The position numbers and the translations under genes were made by a program. Shown here in pieces: positions 11,965 to 22,403 of a stretch of 64,000 nucleotides of DNA (the first letter of the stretch is position 1; each line of letters opens with the position of its first letter). The DNA is taken from the NCBI GenBank assembly GCA_047967505.1, contig CM106541.1; one strand, given 5' to 3'. This DNA comes from Dipteris shenzhenensis. Taxonomy: Eukaryota > Polypodiophyta > Polypodiopsida > Gleicheniales. The notes beneath the pieces are model-generated. The model did no database searches. It was not told where the DNA came from and saw only the letters and a program-made list of their open reading frames with translations.

Positions 11965-13300
11965 AGGGTCGATGGAGCTTCAATTCCCACATCGATTCAA
12001 TTTCCCATGATCTTTATCTTGAAGAGGGAGTGATCTCTGTCACCTATCGTTGAAAATATTTCAGTCTAGCTACATGTCAAAAGATGATGCTATGTTTCTC
12101 GATTGAACAACGGGCCTTCTAAATATTAGTACGACGTTAGAAGTGTTAGAGGCGACCCAAATATGGATTTCTTCATTTGAATTGATTCAATGGGATTATG
12201 TTTCAAAAGATGATGCTACGTTTCATGAAATGACTGCTGCATTTCTAAAGATTATGTTTGTCTATTGAACAATAAGCCTTCTAAATATTAGTACAACATT
12301 ACAAGTTTTGGGGGCGACCAAATATGTATTTCTTCATATTTGGATTGATTGGAGACCCAATGGATTGAAGATTGTAGCCTTTAAAAAGTGAATTTAGGTT
12401 CTCATATTTTTCAATACTTCATTGATCATCAAGCAATTTCTCAGGATTCAACCTTGTCAAGAATATAAGTATGCATATACCCGTTCATGCCATATTTTAT
12501 AGAGGAATAATGGCATTTCATAGATACAAGGAATAATAATATGGTTGAACATTCAATTTTTATAAATAATAAAAAGTTTCATGAAATCATCTTTGCATTT
12601 GAAGGAGAATCAAAGATTGCTAATATAGTTTTAATACAAGGTCACACTACTTTTTCACAATTATAATCATTCTTTTGTGGACACTTTATGCTTGTGGGTC
12701 ATCCTTGTGATGTATCCCACATACATACATACATACATACATGTATGTGGGTGGAGGGGAGGCTTATGGGAGTTGAGGAATGAGGATGTGAAAAGTTAAA
12801 CATTAGCAAAGAGATTATAAAATGTATAAGGTAAAGGTTTGAAAGGGTAATAATGTGATACGGAAGGCTCCAAGGGGCTACCCATATTCCCAAATAATAA
12901 TGAGTGCAATTCACCATAAAGGACAAGAGTATAAATAAAAGGAATTAACTTATAGTGATCTACTTACAACCAAGCTACCTCAACTTGCAATGAACACTCA
13001 ATAAGCTTCCTAACCTAGCAAGCTCAAGTGAGAGTGAGAGAACTTGGCACACAGCTCTCTTGTTCTCTTCTCTACTCTCCCTGTTACAAATGTGCCTTTT
13101 TTAAGTATGAAAAACCACCTTCTAAGAGTAGTAGCGCTCGATGCATCTTGCCGCTACTTGAAATTGGTGGATCTATTGCAATCTCCTGCACCTTAACTAT
13201 AAAACGGTGCTTGCTCCAAAATGTTCCAACACTTTGAGTAAGTCGACACTCGTTTCACCTTGGCTATAAGTGAGCTACGTCGTCACGGACTAGCAGGAAC
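11965..13300. other. Region downstream of the GT34 gene, no gene seen
   Basis: AT-rich sequence that must contain the GT34 3' untranslated region, although I cannot fix a polyadenylation site. Positions about 12060-12140 and 12190-12310 share similar phrases (TTTC...GATTGAACAA and CCTTCTAAATATTAGTAC), a diverged direct duplication. No credible coding frame. Confidence 0.55.
12719..12741. repeat. CATA tetranucleotide microsatellite
   Basis: Five to six ACAT/CATA units followed by GTATGTGG, giving a short partly self-complementary run. Confidence 0.85.
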
Positions 13301-16300
13301 TAGCTGTAAACACTAAGGCTCATGGGTTTGAACCACGCGGGTGTCGCAAAAGATGGCATCTTCATTAGGGTGGTGGATGGGGGTGAGTTGGCTGACTAGA
13401 AAGGCCATCTTCATCAGCACTAGGTGAGGCTTAGGGAGGAGAGGTTGGAGGCTCAGTGTCAACACTTTGTTGCCCTTGTGGAGGGCATGGATGTAACGAG
13501 CTAATGTTGAGGTAGGACTACTCGAGGTTGGTAAGCCAGTCTATAGTACTCATTTTGGCCACTAGATCTTCTTGTGGATCAGTGATGTCTAGTGCCATCT
13601 CATAATTTGTCAGTGTAGTGACAAATTGGAGTCACCCTCTACTGCCACTTGTGGTGAATGGATCTTTACATAAGTCTTGGACATTATTACTCATTGGCTT
13701 CCCTCAGTGAAATGGCTACTAATTAGCTTCTCGAGCTCTCATAGAATCTTTGAATAGTAGGAAGGGAGCTCGAGCATTGTCAGTTTAGGTAGTCGGCGTA
13801 TCCGAGTAGTGATCCGAGAGCTCAGGCATTGTCAATTTAGGTATTTGGCATATCTGTTGCTCAGCCTTGAAAATATTATGTTGGTGTAATGCTCGATCTT
13901 CTACCAAATGATTGAAGACTTTTATAGCCTAGTCGTGTATGGACATAATGGGTTACACTGGCCTGAGTAGACCTTGATGCATGGATTGTAGGGGAGAAGT
14001 GAACTCAATCTCTTCAATTTGCCATCGTGCACAATACCTGATAGGTATCTCCTCCTGGTCTAGTACTTGGTGCAAAACTTTGGGAACTAGCATAGTCTCA
14101 GGAAGGTCTTGCCTTGACAAAATTGGTTCCGCATCCAAAACCCACTTGATCACCTGAACTCCCACATCACATGTGTTTGTCAAAATTGTGACTTGAGCTA
14201 CGGCATCCACAAAATTGTAGCAAGTCTACATGGCCATACTCCTACACTTTACTCGACCCAGTGCTTGGGCCTTACCTCCTCAGCTACCTTAGATCCTGAT
14301 GCACCTCCACTTTCTATGAGCTTTGATTCCGAGGTACCTGCTTGGGTGTTTCACTATGAGACCTCACGCCCTCCTCACGCACACCATCTTGACCTGCTAA
14401 ATCATCCTAGTTTGGTGGCTATGTTTAGGGTAGCTTATGGGGGTGTTTGTTTGGAGCTTGGAGGAGACAGATGGATAAGTGATTGAAGTTGAGCATATTC
14501 ATCCAACTTTGCTTGTAGCCGATTCTCCTCCCTTAGTTCTTCAGTGTTAGCAGTTGCTTGCCCACCTGGTAGAGCTTGTCAAACCTTTGTTGCAGATTCT
14601 TCAACTCATGGTGCAACTAATGTTGGTCCTTGCAACACCCATGAGCTAGCTCCAAAACTTAGTAGCAACCATTTTCAGCCTGTCTACTTCCTTGAGGGGT
14701 GCACTACTTAGAAACCATATGTATCACATGTGTTTAAGGTGTATTTTAAAAAGCCCTCAACTAAAACTTTTCCCCGAATAAAAATACCCCTCTTTACTTA
14801 TGAACTAAGTGATTTTTTTCTAAAGTTGAATTAAAAAACCCCTCCTGTTATTGTAAACTTGTTAAATTTTTTCAAAAAGTTAAATTAAATTACCCCTCCT
14901 TTTGAATGCACGTGGTATACTAAAATTTTATGAGGTGAACCCCCCGAGTCTACTTTCCACTGGGAGATGAGTTAGATTTCGCTTACAACTCACTATGGGT
15001 TTGGCGAAGTAGCTATGGAGTATCTCATCATGCATTGTTGTCCTATTGTCCAATTGTTCTTGGAGACTCTTGCACCTACTGCTAGATCTACCTCGACTCG
15101 TCTCAAGCTAGCTGTTTGGTCTTCAAAAAACTTAGCTAGCTTCTCTTGGTATCACATCTGTAGAAAGAGATTACATGTTCCAATACCTAGGGAGGGAGCC
15201 AGTGATTGGCTAAGTAGTCGAGAGCCTGTGCCACATGGATCATTTTTCCCTCAGGATCTGCCACTCGAACTCGATGGCACTCCAATCCTGATGGTCATTC
15301 TCTGTAAGCAAGGGATCAAGGGAAAATGGCTCTATACTTGGTAGATTTTGTAGAGGAGAGAAAGGAAAAGGTAATGCAATAGTAGTGGCTTGAGTCCCTG
15401 TACTACCAAGATGTTGCTCAGGTTGTTGCTCAACAGGTGTCTGTGAGGGCTGCTTAGTGTTACCTTTGTCTGTTCCCTTGGCAGCTTCCTCTTCCCTTTA
15501 CTCCCTAGTCGTTTCACTTCAGTTTACCCCCTTTTCAGAATATTCCCCTTGGAGGTGCCCATGTCACTATTCCCCTCTAGAGTTTTCTCTTGTCTCGTCC
15601 CCTCAGAGGTTCCCTTACCACTATTTGTTCTTGTGCCTCTTTCTTTGAGGTGCCCTTACCACTGTTCCCCTTCGGTGTTTGTTCCTGTGCCTTCTCCTCA
15701 GCGGGCCTTGTCACTCTGCTTTTGTTCCTAGCCAATGTCATCATGTTCCTATCCCTATTCTTCCAAGTTCTCAACATCCATGGCATCTAATGAGCTTGCT
15801 CCACCTTCTTCTAGAAGACTATTGGGCCATGGAACCTGTCTAGTCATAAGATGGTGATGCAACATGCAGAGGTGAGGGCTGAGCTTATCCCCTGCTCACT
15901 GTCTTCCATTGGGACTCAATGCCTTTGCCAATCTCCACTACCAAGTCATCCTCCAAAGCTTCCACCATCTGAACCACAAACTACCATGGAACATGGCCCA
16001 CACTCTTTTTAAGACTGATGAACTCAGACAGGAATTGTATAATGTCCTTAGGCTTTTACCAAATGCCTTGCTGATGAGGTAGCCCTTTGATGTTGAGTAG
16101 CTATCCTCATGAAGCACCTTTCAGCAGAGGCAAGCTTTTTGAGCCTTGGGTGTGCCCTGAATCTAAATACTTCCTCTAGTAACTTTGAGCTTAGATGGAC
16201 ATGAATGTCATCGATCACGACACTATGATTGTCTTCATCATAGGAGTCTAAGATTTTCTCCACCATGTCTTCATTCCAGAACTATTGCCATGAAAGTTGC

Positions 16301-16689
16301 ATGAACTTTAGAAGCTTATTGCTCCTCAAAACCCCTCTGAGGATGTTGTTTTCAAAGTTCTAGATTGGGTGTGGAGGCAACACATGAGAGGGTGCTCTTT
16401 GCCTCTTCTATCGATCATATCACTCCTTGTGCTCCTCCATAGCCACAAAGACCATGTAGAACCTAATTATAGATAAAATGAAGAAGAAGAAGAGTGGAAA
16501 ACACATCAAACTATTGGGCACCATGGAAAGAAGAGAGCTGTTGTAAGTGAGAGATATGAGTGCAGTAGAGGGTTGCAAAGATGATGAGGGAAATCCTCAA
16601 CCTAATATAGCCAAACGAGATCTAAAATTAGATGTCCCATCAAACGATTAGCTGCATGATAGTGTAGTGTCTCCCTTTCTTGGGTATGA
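13300..16689 (-). other. Decayed region downstream of the Gypsy-B integrase
   Basis: No recognised domain. On the minus strand, stretches such as 16266-16048 (EDMVEKILDSYDEDNHSVVI region), 15786-15577 (Lys/Glu-rich) and 14210-13953 read as protein-like segments separated mostly by TAG codons. Their position after the Gypsy-B integrase suggests a decayed 3' extension of that element, similar in placement to Gypsy-D, but I see no matching LTR and cannot exclude an unrelated repeat. Positions 14700-14950 are AT-rich with repeated CCCCTC blocks. Confidence 0.35.
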
Positions 16690-16915
16690 TTATCCTGCAT
16701 TAATGTGCCCACAACATTTATACTTCCATGTGTTGGCATATGATGCATCTCTTCCACTATCACCAGGCATTGTCATCGAGTAGTTTGCAAACGAGTCTTG
16801 CCTAACCGAGGAACCCATCACTTGGTACTGCTTCATCTTACTTCCATTCCCTTGCAAATCTTCAAGTTGAATTGTCCCATTAGAGAAAACTTCAGTTAAC
16901 CGGTAGGGACCATTC
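16690..16915 (-). pseudogene. Gypsy-B integrase C-terminus with GPY/F motif
   Basis: Reads NGPYRLTEVFSNGTIQLEDLQG on the minus strand, the GPY/F module found at the end of many Ty3/Gypsy integrases, here within the chain that ends at a stop at 16690. It is cut from the integrase core by Copia-C. Across the healed target site the codon just before NGPY is TAG, where this motif usually has Trp, so TGG to TAG is likely. Confidence 0.75.
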
Positions 16916-17647
16916 TGTAAGAAAACAATATAACGTTTGTGCTCAACAGATAATAGGATCTCGTACACAAGAGAGAAAACAGATAGTATGGAGAATACAA
17001 ATTATGATTACTGTAAAACTGATACAATAGATGGCGCTGCCTCCCAGCCGTGCGCTCCTGTGAAAGAAGCTTTGATGGTGAGCTGGAAACAGTAGAAGAG
17101 GGAGGCTAGATGCTAAGGAATCAGGGTTGCTGTAGCCAGATAATGAAATGGGCTTCACGGGCTTGCTCTTATATAGCCACCAATCGTAGTCGGTTAGACC
17201 CAATTGGGTGACCGACCCAGTCCGCCCAAAACGGTCGACTGGGGGTTGGTCCCGAAATAGGCCACCGACCACACGATAGAGCCGGTGCGCAAAATAGAGC
17301 AACTAACCTATGCGCTCCGTTTGACCCAGAGCCATCTGGGATCATCTGAGGCTCAAAACGGGCCCCGCAACCCAAGAGTGGACTGCCCCGGGAAGTGCTC
17401 CGTCTACCCTCAGTGTGGTCAGTCATGGGATGCCTTCCCACACTTGCATGTAGCGTAATTGGCGGTGTGCCAACTCTATCTGAAGCCGTCCAGCCATCAG
17501 GCCACACATGGCCCCCATCTGGTGTCCAAACTAGGACCTATCGGATAACCGAGCTACTCAAATGCCTTCTCCTCATATGGGGGGCTTACAAGTAGAGTTA
17601 GCTGGTTCCCGCGTAGTTACTTGAGATTGGAGCATTGATATCTAACA
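16916..17647 (-). repeat. Copia-C 3' LTR
   Basis: 732-bp LTR of the same length as 21672-22403. In the first 60 bases the differences between the copies are mostly transitions (C/T or A/G). Starts TGTTAG in element orientation. Confidence 0.95.
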
Positions 17648-17658
17648 CCCCCCCTCAA
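17648..17658 (-). other. Copia-C polypurine tract
   Basis: Minus-strand TTGAGGGGGGG directly before the 3' LTR start TGTTAG; typical plus-strand primer. Confidence 0.85.
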
Positions 17659-17701
17659 TGTCCACCTGCAAGTGATCTTACTTTTTCGGTCTAATGCCAA
17701 G

Positions 17702-20700
17702 TCAATGAAGATGCCTCTCCAGCAAGTCTCTTCCAAGAGCCTTTGTGAAGATGTCCACAGCATTCTCTATAGTCGGACAGTACACCAAGTCAACCTCTCC
17801 ATCCATGATGAGCTTGCGTACAAAGTGATATTGAATCTCAATGTGTTTTGTGCGAGCGTGGAACACAGGGTTCTTTGCAATCGCCATGCAACTCTGATTG
17901 TCACATGATAACTGCGTAGGCTTGTTTTGCACTGCACCCATGTCCCCCAAAATCCTCCTCAACCATACTGCCTCACAAGAAGCAAAGCATGCTAATTTGT
18001 ACTCAGCCTCGGTAGAAGAAAGAGCAACTGTGGGTTGCTTCTTGCTGACCCATGACACAGCTCCAAATCCAAGTGAGAAACAGTAACGTGTCACTGATCT
18101 CCTGCTGTCCATGTCTCTTGCCCAATCCGAGTCACAGAATCCGGTCAAGATGTTGCCCTTGGTATAGGTGATGCCATAATCAAGTGTGCCTTTGATGTAT
18201 TTCAGCACCTGCATCCCTGCCCTCCAATGGTTCTCCTGGGGCTTATTGGAAAACCTGCTTAGTACACTAGTCATAAAATTGATGTCCGACCGCGTGTTGC
18301 ACAAGTCAATCAAAACCATAGGGGTACCAACTGTCTTGCACTCAGCCATGCCAAATGCCTTCAGTATCTCTCCAGCATACTTCAGCTATGAAATGAAGAT
18401 CTGTTTCGGCTCTTGCCAAACTTCAATCCCCAAATAGAAATGCATCAGTCCGAGGTCTGTCATTTCAAACTCTCTTCCTAGCAAATGCTTTGTCTATGAG
18501 ATCTTCTCTTCATGGTTCCCTGTTATGACAAGGTCGTCCACATAAAGGACCATGATCATACACTTGCCTCCTTCCCTGAAGATATACAAATTTGCATCAG
18601 ATGGGCTCCTCCTGAACCCATTTTGCAGAAAGTTGGCATCAATCCACTGGTACCATGCTCGTGGGGCCTGTTTCAGCCCGTAAAGTGCCTTTTTCAGTTT
18701 ACAGACTTTACCTTCTGAACCGGGGATCTCAAGACCTGTTGGTTGTTCCATGTATGCCTCCTCCTTGAGATCTCCATTCAGAAAGGCAGATTTTACATCC
18801 ATTTGAAACAGGGGCCAACTTCCCTAGGTAGCTAAAGCCAAAACACTGCGAATTGTGGTTAGTCGAGCTGTGGGAGCAAAAGTATCCTGATAATCAAAAC
18901 CATGTACCTGTGCAAATCCTTTTGCCATGAACCGAGCCTTGTACTTATCCAATGTGCCGTCAGACTTGTACTTGGTCTTGTACACCCACTTGGTGCCGAT
19001 TTCCTTGCGTTTTGGTGGTCGATCCACAAGGTCCCAAGTGTTGTTTTTTATTATGAAGCCATACTCCGACTGCATGGCCTCCATCTACCTATCATCACCC
19101 TATGCCTCTTCAAGACACTTGGATTCTTCAGCACGGATCACCTTTGTCATCAAAGCGTAGTTAACCAAGTGTTCCTGTGCCCTTCTTTGCTCCTCTAATC
19201 TCTTGGACCGGCGGTGTTCGGATGGTTCCTCCTCAATGGCTGGAGGTTCTCTACCATCCAAAAGCTGCTTTACCTACTTCGGGAATGGCCATTGCCGTTG
19301 TGGTTCTGTAGGGTCTTCTTCCTCTTCTTTATCTTGAATCCTCCCAAGCACCATTGGGGGAGTTCGGTATACTGTTGGTGGTTGTACTAGATGGATATCC
19401 TGGTCCTAGTTGTCTGGGAAGGAAGCATCCTCCTTCAATTGATGCGGCTATTCTGAGAAGACCACATCACGACTTACAATTACCTTCTTGGTAACAGGGT
19501 TATAGAGACGGTAACCCTTCACCTCTTCACTGTAGCCCAAGAAAATACACTTCCGGTTCTTCAGTTCCCATTTGGTCCTATTAGCATTAGGGACATGCAC
19601 AAAACAGTCACATCCAAAAACTCTGAAATGTGCAGCTGAAGGTTTCTTAATAGAAAAGGCCTGCAGTGGAGTCATCCCGTTCATAGCCTTCGTGTAGCTA
19701 CGATTCAAAATGTAAACTGCCGTGTTACATGCTTCAGCCCAGAAAGTCTTTGGCAAATCTTTCCCTTTCATCATACTCCTGCCCATTTCGCAGATGACAC
19801 GCATCTTGCATTCTGCTACTCCATTTTGCTATAATGTATGTGGTGGGGGTTTCTGCCTCTTGATCCCGTGAATTTTGCAGTAACTTTCGAATTCACTTGA
19901 CGTGCACTCTCCACCTCTGTCTGATCTCAACTTCTTCACCTTCCTTCCCGATTCTTTCTCGACCATTACATGCCATTCCTTGAACTTACTAAAAGCCTCG
20001 TCTTTAGTCTTCAGGAAGTATATCCATATCCTTCTACTGTAGTCGTCGATCAGCATCATGAAGTAGTAGGAACCACCCAAAGCTTCAATCTCCATCTTTC
20101 CACAGAGGTCTGTGTGAACGAGCTCTAGAGGAGCCTTTGCCCTACTGGCCTCTTTAGGAAAGGGATGCGGATGCTACTTGCCCATCATGCAAGCTTCACA
20201 TACATCGAGCAGATCTGTAATTTCTGGTAGGTCTGCAATCATTCCACTTTTATGCATCTCCTTTAAAGAACTAAGGTTTAGATGACCAAACCTCTCATGC
20301 CATAGCTTAGTGTTCTTCACATCCGCTCGAGCACTAAAAACTGAGAGTTTGTAGATGTTGTTGCACCATGTACCTTTACCAATGACCTTCCCTTGAAGAT
20401 CCAGAATCTATGCACCATTCTTATCGAAGTGAACTTTGAGGTCCTGATCTGTAATCGCAGAAACGGACAAGTTTCTCTTGATATCTAGCACATAAAGAAC
20501 ATCAGACAACTGCTTTACAACTGCATCTGACTTGAGAGCAATTGTACCTTTTCCTTTTGCTGGACATTTTGCATCATTGCTGACTGCTACCAGGATGTCA
20601 TTCCCTACCGACTGTAGAGAGGTATACCAATCCTTCCAATTTGTCATGTGGCGTGATGCACCATTGTCAATAATCCACGGTTCATCCGCAGGTACATGAA

Positions 20701-21601
20701 CTGCCTCTGTGCAAATCTTCTCAATTTCTACAAACAGCTCTACTAGTACTACCTGCGCGCTATTGCTAGACTCTTTCTTTACTTTGTTCTTCTCATCTGT
20801 AATCTTCTTTCGGCACTCATTCTGCTTGTGCCCTGCCTTATTGCAATAGAAGCACTTGACCTTCTTCTTTCTCTTTTTATCATCAGAAGAAGATGGGTTA
20901 CCAGATTCCTTACCCTTACCTTTCTTTGATCCAGTGTAGAAAGCCGACTCCAGTCCTCGTCTTTTGACACATCTCCTCCTCCAGAAGCATCGCGCTGAAA
21001 TCCTCAAAGTTGAGGGGTGGATTTCTGTTCTGCGTATTCAGCACTGTAACAAGACCGTCGTACTTTGGTGGGAGAATCCATATGCATCTTCGTGCTAGAT
21101 TCTCGTTGGTGATGGTGATGCCAATCACAGTCATCTGATCGTGTAGATTCTTCACCCTAGTGATGAACTTCTCTGCCACTTCAGACTCAGATAGTTTCTC
21201 GTTCGCGAGTTGAGCCTCTAGATTCTAAATTCACGTCTGATTCGTGGTCTCGTACTGATTTTTCAAGACCCTCCATGCCTCCTCCGCTGTGGTGACATGT
21301 TGAATTAATGCCATGACAGAGTCACTTACACTACAGACAATAGAACATAGTGCATCTGCATTTCTTCTTGTCCACACGAGAATCTCATCCGCAGTTGGTA
21401 CTATCTGTTGTGCTGCATTGGCCGGATTCAGTCTCGGAACCGGTCTCGAAACCGGTTTCAGATCCACCCCAGTAGTAGTATCCCAAAGCTCGTATGCGCT
21501 TAGGATGGTCTTCATCTTGAACTTCCAGAGTGGATAGTTAGTGTCGTCAACTTTTTGCTTTTGCCGAACGGTGGGATTCGCAGTCTTGCAGGCTGGGCCA
21601 T
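17702..21601 (-). pseudogene. Copia-C gag-pol polyprotein, broken mainly by TAG codons
   Basis: Likely start ATG at 21601. Gag (to about 20900) is followed by a CCHC knuckle (CFYCNKAGHKQNEC, about 20800-20850). The protease region shows WIIDNGASRHMTNW, with DNG where DSG is expected. Integrase has LIDDYSRRIWIYFLK and LRSDRGGE (20095-19829) and continues to 19448. Reverse transcriptase has WVYKTKYKSDG, MDVKSAFLNGDL and LYVDDLVITG (19084-18494). RNase H has FCDSDWARDMDSRRS and STEAEYKLACFAS (18349-17702). From 21007 to 17702 everything lies in one frame, with TAG at 18386, 18494, 18824, 19085, 19100, 19274, 19406, 19448, 19829, 20174 and 20408. Gag adds TAG at 21225 and TGA at 21231. A one-base shift is apparent near 20945 and another in an A run near 21550. 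Confidence 0.93.
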
Positions 21602-21659
21602 CTCTCAGAATTTGCTCACAAACAGAAACACACTACCAAATCTTCTTGCTAGAGTCAAA

Positions 21660-21671
21660 GCTTTGATACCA
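21660..21671 (-). other. Copia-C primer binding site
   Basis: Minus-strand TGGTATCAAAGC directly next to the 5' LTR end. It is one base away from the initiator tRNA-Met site TGGTATCAGAGC (G to A). Confidence 0.88.
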
Positions 21672-22403
21672 TGTAAGAAAACAATACAACGTTTGTGCTC
21701 AACAAATAACAGGATCTCATACACGAGAGAGAAAACAGATAGTATGGAGAATCAAAATTTTCATTACTGTAAAACTGATACAATAGATGGCGCTGCCTCC
21801 CAGCCATGTGCTCTTATGAAAGAAGCTTCGATGGTGAGCTGGAAACTGTAGAAGACGGAGGCTGGATGCTAAGGAATCAGGGTTGTTGTAGCCAGATAAT
21901 GAAATGGGCTTCATGGGCTTGCTCTTATATAGCCACCAGTCATAGTCGGTTAGACCCAATTGGGTGACTGACCCAATCTACCCAAAACGGTCGACTGGGG
22001 GTTGGTCCCGAAATAGGCCACCGACCACACGATAGGACCGGTGTGTAAAATAGAGCAACTAACCTACAGTCTCTGTTCGGCCCAGAGCCATCCGGGATCA
22101 TCTGAGGCTCCAAACGGGCCGCGCAACCCAAGAGTGGGCTGCCCCGAGAAATGCTCTGTCTAGCCTCAGTGCAGTCAGTCATGGGATGCCTTCCCGCACT
22201 TGCATGTAGCCTAGTTGGCGATGTGTCAACTCTATCTGAAGCCGTGCAGCCATCAGGCCACACATGGCCCCCATCTGGTGTCCAAACCAAGACCTACCGG
22301 ATAACCGAGCTACTCAAATGCCTTCTCCTCATATGGGGGGCTTACAAGTAGAGTTAGCTGGTTCCCGCGTAGTTACTCGAGAGTGGAGCATTGATATCTA
22401 ACA
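21672..22403 (-). repeat. Copia-C 5' LTR
   Basis: 732-bp LTR paired with 16916-17647; TG...CA in element orientation, flanked by CATTC at 22404-22408. Confidence 0.95.

Larger units (their letters stand above)
16916..22403 (-). mobile_element. Copia-C: Ty1/Copia element nested in Gypsy-B
   Basis: 5,488-bp element with 732-bp LTRs (16916-17647 and 21672-22403), TG...CA ends and the perfect 5-base target duplication CATTC (16911-16915 and 22404-22408). A primer binding site adjoins the 5' LTR and a G-rich purine tract adjoins the 3' LTR. The single polyprotein frame runs 21601 to 17702 and is broken by 13 stop codons I located, all TAG except one TGA, plus two likely one-base frameshifts. It belongs to a different family from Copia-A and Copia-E. 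Structurally whole, coding-dead. Confidence 0.96.
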
